Positions 34,414 to 43,430 of a stretch of DNA of 64,000 bases are shown piece after piece; within the stretch, counting starts at the first letter, position 1; every line of letters begins with the position of its first letter. Made by a program: the position numbers and the translations under genes. A model generated the notes under the pieces. It did not search any database, had not been told where the DNA came from, and saw only the letters and a program-made list of their open reading frames with translations. The DNA comes from Caballeronia sp. NK8 (GTDB lineage Bacteria; Pseudomonadota; Gammaproteobacteria; Burkholderiales; Burkholderiaceae): positions 496,001 to 560,000 of the forward strand of contig NZ_AP024325.1 in the NCBI RefSeq assembly GCF_018408855.1, written 5' to 3'.

Positions 34414-36375
34414 ATGACCAATCTGGATGTGAGCGGACGAGTCCTGTTTCTGTGCGCGGACCCGGCAAACGTCGAGCGTCAGCTCGCGGGCGAGGACCTG
34501 ACGCCCGATGAAGCAGGCGCGCTGCGCGACGATGTTTCCACCGACGAAATCACGCCCATCAGCGTGCTCACGCGTTTCGACGAACGTCTCGGCCAGTGTC
34601 CGTATGTGGGCTTTCATGCGGGCGGGCGCAATCCGGTGGGCATCGATGCGGTGCGCGCCGGCCGCTTTCAGGTGACGGTCGCGGGCAATCGATATGGCAA
34701 GGGATCGTCGCGCGAGCATAGCCCGCTCGCGGAATATCACGCGGGCATTCGCCTCGTGATCGCGCGCAGCTTCGAGCGGATCTATCGGCAGAACGCGGAC
34801 AACCTCGGGCTTTTCACGTCGACGGATTTCGGCCTGATCGAGCGAATCCGGCGCGGCGAGGCAATCGATATCGACGAGCTCGTAGCCGGTCGCGATCCGC
34901 TCGCCGCCGCGATCCTGAAGAGCGGCGGGCTGTTGCGCTATGGAAAGCTGCATATGCAACGCGTCGGCGCTGGCGCGACATCGCGCGATGACATGCCGCG
35001 CACGCTGGTCGAAAAGATTCTCGCGCGCCATGCGTTGATCACCGATGCCACGAACGCCTCGCTCGAACCGGGCAACGGCATCTTCGTGCGCGCGGACTGG
35101 CGCTTCATCCACGAGTACTACACCGGCATGGCGGCGCACATGTTGCATGCGGCGTTCGGGCGTCCGCTGACGCTGCGCGAACCGCGCAGCATGCTTGCGT
35201 TCGAGGATCATCTTTCGTATTCGCATCGCAGCGAACTGCATATCAGGAATGGCTTGCTGCCGAACGTGCGTGAATTGTCGGAAGCCCATCGCGCCTTCGC
35301 GCATGACTACGACGTGCGCAATCACGGCTATCTGAGCGAAACGAAAAGCGATATCGACGAAGGCTCGGAAGGCATTTCGCACGCGATGATGGCCGAGCGC
35401 TACGCATTGCCGGGGCAGGTCGTCGTCGGTACGGATTCGCATACGCCGCATAGCGGCGCGCTCGGGTGCGTCGCGTTCGGCGTCGGCACGACGGACATGG
35501 CGAACGCGTTCGTCACGGGCGCGGTGCGGATGACCGTGCCGCAATCGTTGCGTATCGATCTGACCGGCCCGATTCCCGAAGGCGTGACGGCGAAGGACAT
35601 CGTGCTGCACTTGCTCGCGGATTCGCGCATCCGCGCGGGCGCGGGCGTCGGCAAGGTGTTCGAATTCGCGGGCACGGCCATCGCGAGCCTGTCGACCGAC
35701 GAGCGCACGACGCTCACCAACATGACCGCCGAACTCGGTGGCTTCACCGGCATCGTCGCGCCCGACGATGAAACCGTGCGCTTCCTGAAGGAGCGGCGCG
35801 GCATCGACTTCACGATCGAGCCGTGGATGCGCAGCGACGCAGGCGCGCGCTATGCCGATGTGATCGAAATCGATTGCGCGCGTCTCTCGCCGATGCTCGC
35901 CGCGCCCGGCGATCCCGGCAACGGCGTCGCGCTTGCCGCGCTCGGTCAAAGGCCGCGCATCGATATCGCCTACGGCGGTTCATGCACGGCGGGCAAGCGC
36001 GAGGACTTCGATCACTATCACGATGTGCTTTCTTGGGCTGCCGCGCGCGGCCTGCGCGTGCCGGATCACGTGAAGCTCTATCTGCAATTCGGCACGCAGG
36101 ACGTGCGCGACTATTGCATCGAGAAAGGCTATGTCGATGCGTTCGAGCGCGTCGGCGCGATTCTGCTTCAGCCATCGTGCGGCGCGTGCGCGAATTGCGG
36201 GCCGGGTTCATCGACCGACGCGCAGCAAGTCACGATCAGCGCGATCAATCGAAATTTTCCGGGCCGCTCGGGTCCGGGCAAAGTGTGGCTCGCAAGCCCG
36301 CCGACCGTCGCGGCGAGCGCGCTCGCCGGCAGCATCGCTTCGTTCGCGGAATTGCAGCACCGGTTCACGAAGTAA
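34414..36375 (+). CDS. Aconitase-family hydratase with N-terminal swivel domain
   Basis: 653 residues, start supported by GAAGGAGA. The domain order is reversed from usual aconitases. Residues ~35-170 form the swivel (LeuD-like) domain with STDEITP and GKGSSREHSPLAEYHAGIRLVIARSFERIYRQNADN. The catalytic domains (LeuC-like) begin near residue 210 with EKILARHALITDA and contain HGYLSETKSDIDEG, GTDSHTPHSGALGC and PSCGACANCGPG; the last three cysteines bind the 4Fe-4S cluster. AcnB also places its swivel first, but lacks this short form. The substrate is a di- or tricarboxylate; the next gene, an MFS carrier, fits uptake of such an acid. A LysR regulator is just upstream. Confidence 0.9.
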   Translation: MTNLDVSGRVLFLCADPANVERQLAGEDLTPDEAGALRDDVSTDEITPISVLTRFDERLGQCPYVGFHAGGRNPVGIDAVRAGRFQVTVAGNRYGKGSSREHSPLAEYHAGIRLVIARSFERIYRQNADNLGLFTSTDFGLIERIRRGEAIDIDELVAGRDPLAAAILKSGGLLRYGKLHMQRVGAGATSRDDMPRTLVEKILARHALITDATNASLEPGNGIFVRADWRFIHEYYTGMAAHMLHAAFGRPLTLREPRSMLAFEDHLSYSHRSELHIRNGLLPNVRELSEAHRAFAHDYDVRNHGYLSETKSDIDEGSEGISHAMMAERYALPGQVVVGTDSHTPHSGALGCVAFGVGTTDMANAFVTGAVRMTVPQSLRIDLTGPIPEGVTAKDIVLHLLADSRIRAGAGVGKVFEFAGTAIASLSTDERTTLTNMTAELGGFTGIVAPDDETVRFLKERRGIDFTIEPWMRSDAGARYADVIEIDCARLSPMLAAPGDPGNGVALAALGQRPRIDIAYGGSCTAGKREDFDHYHDVLSWAAARGLRVPDHVKLYLQFGTQDVRDYCIEKGYVDAFERVGAILLQPSCGACANCGPGSSTDAQQVTISAINRNFPGRSGPGKVWLASPPTVAASALAGSIASFAELQHRFTK

Positions 36376-36428
36376 GCACGATCGAGCCGCCATCGATGCG
36401 GCATCAAAGATACTTACAGGAGACAGCA

Positions 36429-37871
36429 ATGGCCATCATGCAGGGCACTTCGCGTCTGCACGACGCCCCCGGCGTCGCGCTAACGGATGCGCCCGCGCTC
36501 GCGGACACCGCGGGCATTTCGGCGCGCCTCGACCGGCTTCCCGCGACGCGCGCGGTGTGGAAGCTCGTCTTTCTGCTGAGTCTCGGCTTCTTCTTCGAAC
36601 TCTACGATCTGCTCTTCACGGGTTACATCGCGCCGGGCCTCGTGAAGAGCGGCATTCTCACCGCAACGACCGCGGGCCTGTTCGGCACGACGGGCGTCGC
36701 GAGCTTCATCGCCGCATTGTTTTGCGGGCTGTTCATCGGCACGATCGCGTGCGGCTTTCTCGCCGACCGCTATGGACGTCGCGCGATCTTCACGTATTCG
36801 CTGCTGTGGTACGTCGCGGCCAATACCGTGATGGCGTTTCAGGACACGGCGCTCTGGCTCAACTTCTGGCGTTTCGTTTCGGGTTTGGGCATCGGCGTGG
36901 AGCTGGTGACCATCGGTACGTATATGTCGGAGCTCGCGCCCAAGCATCTGCGCGGCAGAGCCTTCGCCGTGTGCCAGGCAATCGGCTTTTCCGCCGTGCC
37001 CGTGGTCGCGTTTCTCTCGTATCTGCTGGTGCCGCGCGCGCCGTTCGGCTTCGACGGCTGGCGCTGGGTCGCGATGGCGGGCGGCGTGAGCGCGCTCTTC
37101 GTCTGGTATTTCCGGCGCAATCTTCCCGAAAGCCCGCGCTGGCTTGCGAGCAAGGGCCGTGTCGAGGAAGCCGATGAAGTCCTGCGCCGCCTCGAAGACA
37201 AGGTCGCGTTGCAGTATGGCAGACCGCTGCCCGCGCCGGGACCGTCCGACCCGATTGCCAGAAAGGCCGGTTTCGCCGACATGTGGAAGCCGCCGTATCG
37301 CACGCGCACGGTGATGCTCATCATCTTCCATATCTTTCAGACGGTGGGATTCTACGGTTTCGCAAACTGGGTGCCGACGCTGCTCGTCAGGCAGGGCGTG
37401 ACGGTGACTTCGAGCCTGCTTTATACGACCGTGATCGGGCTCGCCGCGCCGCTCGGTCCGTTGCTTGGCTACTGGATCGCGGATCGTTTCGAACGCAAGC
37501 ATGTGATCGTGTTCATGGCGGGCGTGAATATCGTTGCGGGCTTGTTGTTCAGCCAGGCTTCGGCGGCGGTGATGATCGTCGCGCTTGGTGTGATGCTTAC
37601 GCTTGCGGGCAACATCATTTCGTTCACGTATCACACGTATCAGCAGGAGCTTTATCCGACGATGATCCGCGCGCGTGCTGTCGGTTTCGTGTATTCGTGG
37701 AGCCGGCTGTCGGCGGTGTTCAGTTCGTTCGTGATTGCATTCGTGCTGAAAGAGGCGGGCGTGACGGGTGTATTCGGGTTCATCGCGGGCGCGATGTTGC
37801 TCGTGATGCTGTCCATCGGTTTGATGGGACCGCGCACGCTCGGCAAGTCGCTCGAAAGCATTTCTCACTGA
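36429..37871 (+). CDS. MFS transporter, sugar/acid type
   Basis: 480 residues with 12 membrane helices. MFS signatures are GFLADRYGRRAIFTYSLLWY after helix 2 and the ESPRWLASKGRVEEADEVLRRLE stretch between halves, with IADRFERKHVIVFMAG in the second half. This pattern belongs to the metabolite:H+ symporter/sugar porter branch (aromatic- or carboxylic-acid transporters). ACAGGAGACAGC precedes the ATG. It lies 53 bases after the aconitase-type gene and probably imports its substrate or a precursor. Confidence 0.9.
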   Translation: MAIMQGTSRLHDAPGVALTDAPALADTAGISARLDRLPATRAVWKLVFLLSLGFFFELYDLLFTGYIAPGLVKSGILTATTAGLFGTTGVASFIAALFCGLFIGTIACGFLADRYGRRAIFTYSLLWYVAANTVMAFQDTALWLNFWRFVSGLGIGVELVTIGTYMSELAPKHLRGRAFAVCQAIGFSAVPVVAFLSYLLVPRAPFGFDGWRWVAMAGGVSALFVWYFRRNLPESPRWLASKGRVEEADEVLRRLEDKVALQYGRPLPAPGPSDPIARKAGFADMWKPPYRTRTVMLIIFHIFQTVGFYGFANWVPTLLVRQGVTVTSSLLYTTVIGLAAPLGPLLGYWIADRFERKHVIVFMAGVNIVAGLLFSQASAAVMIVALGVMLTLAGNIISFTYHTYQQELYPTMIRARAVGFVYSWSRLSAVFSSFVIAFVLKEAGVTGVFGFIAGAMLLVMLSIGLMGPRTLGKSLESISH

Positions 37872-37876
37872 GCGCG

Positions 37877-37912
37877 TGATTCACGCGTGCTAACCCCCGC
37901 ACGCGTGAATCA
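37877..37912. terminator. Perfect 14-base hairpin between convergent MFS and LysR genes
   Basis: TGATTCACGCGTGC (37877-37890) and GCACGCGTGAATCA (37899-37912) form a perfect stem with an 8-base loop TAACCCCC. The right arm encodes the last residues of the LysR protein and its stop codon lies in the loop. There is no T run, so if it terminates it does so in both directions without a classical U-tract. Confidence 0.55.
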
Positions 37913-38795
37913 GAAACTGCTGCACGGCGGTCGACGGCGTGCTCAACGTCGCGCCCTTGCGCCAGATCATGCCGGCTTCCATATGAGGAATGGCATCGTT
38001 CACGGGCCGCGCCTCGATGCGCTTGCCTTCTAGCGACCACGGCCGAAACACCATATCCGACAGCACCGTGACACCAAAGCCGTGCGCCACGAGCCCACGC
38101 AGCGCTTCCATCGAACTCGTTCGAAACGCGATATTCGGCTCGATACGCTTCTTGTGCCAATAACGCATCGTCGATTGCTCGCCTTCATCGACGGTAATGA
38201 GGATATAAGGATGCGCGGCGATATCCTTCAACGACACCGCCTGCTGCCGCGCGAGCGGATGCGACGGCGCGACCCACAACTGCCGGCGCGAGCGCATCAG
38301 CACCTGACTGTCGAAGCGGTTCGGCCGCTGCAGATTCGATAGCAGCACCACGCCGATATCGACATCGCCATTCGCGACCGCGTCTTCGATCTGCGGCCGC
38401 TCCATGTCGCGCAGATCGAAATCGATGTACGGATACGTCGCACGAAAGCGCGCCAGCAATTCCGGCAAAAAATACCCGAGCACCGTATAGGACGCCGCGA
38501 TGCGCGCGACCCCGCGCATGTCGTGCGCGCGAAACGGCGTCTTGTGCAGCGCGTCGCGGGCGGCGTCGAGAACGCGGCGCGCATGGTTATGGAAATCCTG
38601 GCCATCGGGCGTCAGTGCGACACCTTGCGGCAGGCGCTCGAACAGCTTCGTATCGAGCGCGCTTTCGAGGGCCAGAACTGCGTTCGTAATCGCCGATTGC
38701 GACACATGCTCGTTGGCCGCCGCCATCGAGAACTGGCCGGTTTGCGCGGCGGCCACGAAATAGCGCAATTGTCGGAGCGTGAGATCGAAGGCCAT
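37890..38795 (-). CDS. LysR-family transcriptional regulator
   Basis: 301 residues. The DNA-binding part is MAFDLTLRQLRYFVAAAQTGQFSMAAANEHVSQSAITNAVLALESALDTKLFER. The effector half has MRGVARIAASYTVLGYFLPELLARFRATYPYIDFDLRDMERPQIEDAVANGDVDIGVV and FGVTVLSDMVFRPW. It is divergent from the indolepyruvate ferredoxin oxidoreductase gene 104 bases away, and a CGAATA-N11-TATTCG dyad lies between them, so control of that gene is the simplest reading. Confidence 0.88.
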   Translation of the reverse strand: MAFDLTLRQLRYFVAAAQTGQFSMAAANEHVSQSAITNAVLALESALDTKLFERLPQGVALTPDGQDFHNHARRVLDAARDALHKTPFRAHDMRGVARIAASYTVLGYFLPELLARFRATYPYIDFDLRDMERPQIEDAVANGDVDIGVVLLSNLQRPNRFDSQVLMRSRRQLWVAPSHPLARQQAVSLKDIAAHPYILITVDEGEQSTMRYWHKKRIEPNIAFRTSSMEALRGLVAHGFGVTVLSDMVFRPWSLEGKRIEARPVNDAIPHMEAGMIWRKGATLSTPSTAVQQFLIHACGG

Positions 38796-38803
38796 CTGAT
38801 TTT

Positions 38804-38826
38804 CGAATACCAGAGTTGTTTATTCG
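38804..38826. promoter_or_regulatory. LysR-type dyad CGAATA-N11-TATTCG
   Basis: A perfect 6-base inverted repeat with an 11-base gap lies in the divergent promoter region between the LysR gene (start 38795) and the oxidoreductase (start 38900). The form and place suit a LysR dimer site. Confidence 0.5.
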
Positions 38827-38899
38827 TGATTTTACGATGGCAAATCGGCTTTCTATACTCGCCAAAAAAGACCATTCCCGAATCTGGAGACACGCCCCC

Positions 38900-41800
38900 A
38901 TGAATGCACCCGATCGCGCCGCCCTAGCCGCCGACGTTTCGCTGGACGACAAATACACGCTGGAGAAAGGCCGCGTCTATATCAGCGGCACGCAGGCGCT
39001 CGTGCGTCTGCCGATGCTGCAAAAGGCGCGCGATCGGAGGGCGGGGCTGAACACGGCCGGGTTCATCTCGGGCTATCGCGGCTCGCCGCTCGGCGCGCTC
39101 GATCAGTCGCTGTGGAAAGCCAAGCAGCGTCTGAAGGACAACGACATCGTCTTTCAGCCGGGGGTCAACGAGGATCTCGCCGCGACCTCGATCTGGGGCA
39201 CGCAGCAGGTCAATCTATGGCCCGGCGCGACGCGCGATGGCGTATTCGGCATGTGGTACGGCAAGGGTCCGGGCGTGGACCGCACCGGCGACGTCTTCAA
39301 GCACGCGAATTCGGCCGGCACCGACAAGCACGGCGGCGTGCTCGTGCTAGCGGGCGACGATCACGCGGCCAAATCGTCGTCGGTCGCGCATCAGTCGGAT
39401 CATGCGTTCATCGCGGCGGGCATTCCGGTGCTGTATCCGTCGAATGTTCAGGAGTATCTCGACTACGGCCTGCATGGCTGGGCGATGAGCCGTTATTCGG
39501 GTCTGTGGGTCGCGATGAAATGCGTGACCGACGTGGTCGAATCCACCGCGTCGATCGATCTCGATCCGGACCGCGTGGAGATCGTCACGCCGACCGATTA
39601 CGCGGTGCCCGAGGGCGGCCTCAATATCCGCTGGCCCGACTCGCCGCTCGCGCAGGAAGCGCGTCTGCTCGACGAAAAGTGGTACGCGGCCCTGGCCTAT
39701 GTGCGCGCCAACAAGCTCAATCGCGTCGTGATCGATTCGGACAAGCCGCGCTTTGGCATCATCACGGCGGGCAAGGCCTATCTCGACGTGCGTCAGGCGC
39801 TCGTCGATCTCGGGCTCGACGATGCAACCTGCGCGCAGATCGGCTTGCGCGTGCTGAAAGTGGGCTGCGTGTGGCCGCTCGACGCACAGGACGCGCGCGC
39901 CTTCGCGACGGGTCTCGAAGAGATTCTCGTGGTCGAGGAAAAGCGGCAGATTCTCGAATACGCGTTGAAGGAAGAGCTATATAACTGGCGCGAGGACGTA
40001 CGACCACGCATCTACGGCAAGTTCGACGAACGCGACAACGAAGGCGGCGAATGGTCCGTGCCGCGTGGCGACTGGCTACTGCCCGCGCATTACGAGCTAT
40101 CGCCGGCGCTGATCGCGAAGGCCATCGCGCGGCGTCTTTCGCGTGCGGATCTTCCCGACGATGTGCGCGCCCGCATGCTTGCGCGCGTCGAAACCATCGA
40201 AGCGAAAGAGCGCGAGGCGATCAAGCCGCGCGTGGATGTCGAGCGCAAGCCGTGGTTCTGCTCGGGCTGTCCGCACAATACGTCGACGCGCGTGCCCGAA
40301 GGTTCGCGCGCGCTCGCGGGCATCGGCTGCCATTACATGTCGATGTGGATGGACCGCAAGACCGAGACCTTCAGCCAGATGGGCGGCGAAGGCGTTGCGT
40401 GGATCGGCCAGATGCATTTCTCGGGCGACAAGCACGTATTCGTCAATCTCGGCGATGGCACATATTTCCATTCGGGTTTGCTCGCGGTGCGCGCGGCGAT
40501 CGCGGCGAACGCGAACATCACGTACAAAATTCTTTATAACGACGCCGTGGCGATGACCGGCGGCCAGCCCGTCGACGGCGTGCTGACCGTGCCGCAAATC
40601 GCGCATCAGGTGCATGCGGAAGGGGCGAAGCGCATCGTCATCGTGACGGACGAGCCGCAGAAATACGATGCGAAGATCGCATTGCCGGAAGGCGTCAACG
40701 TGCATCATCGCGATGAGCTGGATCGCGTTCAACGCGAACTGCGCGATACGCAGGGCACGACCATTCTCATCTACGATCAGACGTGCGCGACGGAGAAGCG
40801 CCGCCGCCGCAAACGCGGCACGTATCCCGATCCGGCACGCCGCGCGTTCATCAACGACGCCGTGTGCGAAGGTTGCGGCGATTGCTCGGTGCAATCGAAC
40901 TGCCTGTCGGTCGAGCCGCTGAACACGCCGCTCGGCACCAAGCGCAAGATCAATCAGTCGTCGTGCAACAAGGACTTTTCGTGCGTGAACGGGTTTTGCC
41001 CGAGTTTCGTGACGGCTGAAGGCGCGCAGGTTCGCAAGCCGAAAGCCGCCGCGGGCGCGAAGCCCGATTTCGACAGCCTGCCGTCGCCGGTCTTGCCCGC
41101 GTTGTCGAAGCCTTACGGCATTCTCGTGACGGGTGTCGGTGGCACGGGCGTCGTGACGATCGGCGGTTTGATCGGCATGGCGGCGCATATCGAGCGCAAG
41201 GGCGTGACCGTGCTCGATATGGCCGGTCTCGCGCAGAAGGGCGGTGCGGTGCTGAGCCACGTGCAGATCGCACCCGAGCCGCGGGCGCTGCATGCGACGC
41301 GCATCGCGACGGGCGAGGCGCGCCTCGTGATCGGTTGCGATGCGATCGTGTCGGCGTCGAACGATGTGCTCTCGCGCACGCGGCACGGCATCACGCAGGC
41401 CGCTATCAACAGCGGCGCGACCCCGACGGCCGAATTCGTCACCAATGCACAATGGACCTTTCCCGCGACGCAGACGGAGCAGGCGTTGACGGACAGCATC
41501 GGCGCGGGCTGCGAATTCATCGATGCCAACGCGCTCGCGCTGAAGTTGCTCGGCGACACGATTTATTCGAATCCGCTGTTGCTCGGCTTCGCGTGGCAGA
41601 AGGGCTGGTTGCCGCTGGAGCTTTCGAGCCTGAAGCGCGCGATCGAACTGAACGGCGTGGCGATCGAAAAGAACCTCCTCGCGTTCGACTGGGGACGCTT
41701 CGTCGCGCAACACGGCGTGGGCGAACTCATCAAGCCCGCGCAACACGCGATCGTGATGAAGATGCCCGAGTCGCTGGAGAACGTGATTGCGACGCGTGAA

Positions 41801-42433
41801 GCGTTGCTGACGGCGTATCAAAACGCGGCTTATGCGCGGACGTATCGCAGCGTGGTCGAGCGCATCCGCGAAAAGGAAAAGCCGCTGAATGCGAAGCTGC
41901 CGCTCACGCGCGCGGTCGCGGTGAATCTCGCGAAGCTCATGGCCTATAAGGACGAGTACGAAGTCGCGCGTCTTTATGCCGATCCCGCGTATCTCGGCAA
42001 GCTGCGCGAGCAGTTCGAAGGCGAGCCGGGCCGCGATTACAAGCTGATGTTCCATCTCGCGCCGCCGATGTTCGCAAAGCGCGACGAGCACGGTCATCTC
42101 GTGAAGCAGCGCTTCGGCGCGTGGATGCTGCCCGCGTTCCGTGTGCTCGCGAAGATGAAGGCGCTGCGCGGCACGTCGCTCGATGTGTTCGGCAAGACGG
42201 CCGAACGCCGCACGGAGCGTCGGATGATTGCGGATTACATCGCACTGGTCGATGAATTCTGCGCGACGCTCGATGAAGCTCGCTTCGATGCCGCGTTGCA
42301 ACTTGCGAAGCTGCCCGACGAGATTCGCGGCTTTGGTCATGTGAAGGAGCGCAACATGGCGGCGGTCGAGAAGAAGCGCGAGCGTCTGATCGGAAGTTAT
42401 CGCGCGCCGGTAGAAATGGCGGCGATGGCCTGA
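38900..42433 (+). CDS. Fused indolepyruvate ferredoxin oxidoreductase (IorAB-type)
   Basis: 1177 residues from MNAPDRAALAADVSLDDKYTLEKG. The N-terminal part (~1-600) has the pyruvate-oxidoreductase fold: GFISGYRGSPLGALD and GTDKHGGVLVLAGDDHAAKSS. The TPP-binding part follows with CSGCPHNTSTRVPEGSRALAGIGCHY and NLGDGTYFHSGLLA. A 4Fe-4S motif CEGCGDCSVQSNC lies near residue 657. The C-terminal ~430 residues are the gamma-type (IorB) domain, starting at ILVTGVGGTGVVTIGGLIGMAAH. It oxidises aryl-pyruvates (indole-, phenyl- or hydroxyphenylpyruvate) to aryl-acetyl-CoA using ferredoxin. The long fused form is the usual one in proteobacteria. A LysR gene is divergent. Confidence 0.93.
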   Translation: MNAPDRAALAADVSLDDKYTLEKGRVYISGTQALVRLPMLQKARDRRAGLNTAGFISGYRGSPLGALDQSLWKAKQRLKDNDIVFQPGVNEDLAATSIWGTQQVNLWPGATRDGVFGMWYGKGPGVDRTGDVFKHANSAGTDKHGGVLVLAGDDHAAKSSSVAHQSDHAFIAAGIPVLYPSNVQEYLDYGLHGWAMSRYSGLWVAMKCVTDVVESTASIDLDPDRVEIVTPTDYAVPEGGLNIRWPDSPLAQEARLLDEKWYAALAYVRANKLNRVVIDSDKPRFGIITAGKAYLDVRQALVDLGLDDATCAQIGLRVLKVGCVWPLDAQDARAFATGLEEILVVEEKRQILEYALKEELYNWREDVRPRIYGKFDERDNEGGEWSVPRGDWLLPAHYELSPALIAKAIARRLSRADLPDDVRARMLARVETIEAKEREAIKPRVDVERKPWFCSGCPHNTSTRVPEGSRALAGIGCHYMSMWMDRKTETFSQMGGEGVAWIGQMHFSGDKHVFVNLGDGTYFHSGLLAVRAAIAANANITYKILYNDAVAMTGGQPVDGVLTVPQIAHQVHAEGAKRIVIVTDEPQKYDAKIALPEGVNVHHRDELDRVQRELRDTQGTTILIYDQTCATEKRRRRKRGTYPDPARRAFINDAVCEGCGDCSVQSNCLSVEPLNTPLGTKRKINQSSCNKDFSCVNGFCPSFVTAEGAQVRKPKAAAGAKPDFDSLPSPVLPALSKPYGILVTGVGGTGVVTIGGLIGMAAHIERKGVTVLDMAGLAQKGGAVLSHVQIAPEPRALHATRIATGEARLVIGCDAIVSASNDVLSRTRHGITQAAINSGATPTAEFVTNAQWTFPATQTEQALTDSIGAGCEFIDANALALKLLGDTIYSNPLLLGFAWQKGWLPLELSSLKRAIELNGVAIEKNLLAFDWGRFVAQHGVGELIKPAQHAIVMKMPESLENVIATREALLTAYQNAAYARTYRSVVERIREKEKPLNAKLPLTRAVAVNLAKLMAYKDEYEVARLYADPAYLGKLREQFEGEPGRDYKLMFHLAPPMFAKRDEHGHLVKQRFGAWMLPAFRVLAKMKALRGTSLDVFGKTAERRTERRMIADYIALVDEFCATLDEARFDAALQLAKLPDEIRGFGHVKERNMAAVEKKRERLIGSYRAPVEMAAMA

Positions 42434-42794
42434 GAGCCGTAGACATCGCGGGCGGCGGCGAGCAATGCCTCGACCTTGACTTCGGTTGCGAGCGAGGGCA
42501 GCCGGCCGCCCGCCTCACGTTGCCGAAGTCGTCCATCCACGAGTTTTATGCGCGCCTTTCTGACGCCGCTGCCTGCGATGGGACGGGAGGCGCGCGATGA
42601 ATCGATCGCGATCGCGCGGCGGCTTGATCGTTGGTTTTGGGTTGGGGGGCGGTAGCGGTATCTTCCAAGACGGCGGTTCAACATGATGTGCTTCAGGTTG
42701 CGCTTCCCGTTGAACTGGCTTTCTTGACGTTCTGTGACAACATTGATTCGTAACGCGAAGTATTCTGGCAACTTATGAATCTCGGAGCCAGAAT
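42434..42794. other. 361-base gap before the toxin-like gene
   Basis: No gene with family features is seen. A minus-strand frame across this stretch (42397-42861) overlaps both flanking genes and looks like a shadow, though its end could be a remnant. Composition becomes less GC-rich from about 42700 onward, suggesting the left border of an acquired segment. No direct repeats or integrase are visible at the junction. Confidence 0.4.
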
Positions 42795-43430
42795 ATGTAC
42801 CCAGCCTTGTCGTATGCGGTAGATGAGCCTTCATTGGCCTGGGACAATGCGAAGAGGCCACGATCTGCCGGTCTATTCGAAATTCGCCCGCCAGCTGTAT
42901 CGATCGATGCGCTGCCCATCTATGACACGGATCTAGATACCGTTATCGGCTATCGTGAGGAGTTCGCCGGCGTATCCCACATCTATGCGCTGGACGGAAG
43001 CATCCAGATAAGCGAGAAGCCATTGGAGTCTCCGCTGTTCGATCCGTTCGATGCGTTGTTCATCGTAGGCGGATTATGGAGAGCCGGGCTTCGAGGCTTC
43101 ACTGAGTGGGGAGCGAGAGGCGTAGGTGTGGCGCTTGGTCAAGCTACCTTGTTTGGCTTGCGAACCCGGTACTACGCACTCTTGCAACAGCCGTTGCGTT
43201 TTGCCGCGACGCCCCTCGCACATATGTCAGAAGCAGGGCGCTACGTGCCGGTTCACATCCTAAGGCTGGCAATCAGGCATGGCAAACGCTTTTCCGACCC
43301 CAAGGGCCATTCCGGCATTTTTCAATATACTTGTCCGATGGTCCGCAATGGCACGCGATACGTTCTCGACGTGGTCGTTCGAGAGCGCGATTACACAGTT
43401 CTTCACTTCGCTTATAAGCACATCAAATGA
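42795..43430 (+). CDS. Toxin-like protein with a pretoxin-type region and a C-terminal BECR/DUF4258-like domain
   Basis: 211 residues. I do not recognise a named family for the whole protein. Residues ~42-115 (TVIGYREEF, SHIYALDGS, ESPLFDPFDALFIVGGLWRAGLRG) resemble the region just before the toxin in Rhs/PAAR polymorphic toxins. Residues ~150-211 carry HILRLAIRHGKRFSDPKG, then MVRNGTRYVLDVVVRERD and VLHFAYKH, a pattern of His154, His162, Arg165, Asp168 and Arg197 that recalls small RNases of the BECR fold or DUF4258. No signal peptide is present. The next gene overlaps by four bases (ATGA) and is immunity-like. G+C is visibly lower than in the flanking genes. CGGAG precedes the ATG. Confidence 0.6.
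   Translation: MYPALSYAVDEPSLAWDNAKRPRSAGLFEIRPPAVSIDALPIYDTDLDTVIGYREEFAGVSHIYALDGSIQISEKPLESPLFDPFDALFIVGGLWRAGLRGFTEWGARGVGVALGQATLFGLRTRYYALLQQPLRFAATPLAHMSEAGRYVPVHILRLAIRHGKRFSDPKGHSGIFQYTCPMVRNGTRYVLDVVVRERDYTVLHFAYKHIK

Noticed and set aside
33334..35949. 871-codon minus-strand frame over the LysR and aconitase-type genes
   Set aside because: Spans three real plus-strand genes and has only shadow-type composition.
40097..42340. 747-codon frame antisense to the indolepyruvate oxidoreductase
   Set aside because: Same shadow composition without motifs; the plus-strand gene is complete.
42397..42861. 154-codon minus-strand frame between the oxidoreductase and the toxin-like gene
   Set aside because: It overlaps both flanking genes antisense, has no ribosome site and no family pattern. 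The last ~50 codons look somewhat protein-like and could be a gene remnant, but I cannot support it.
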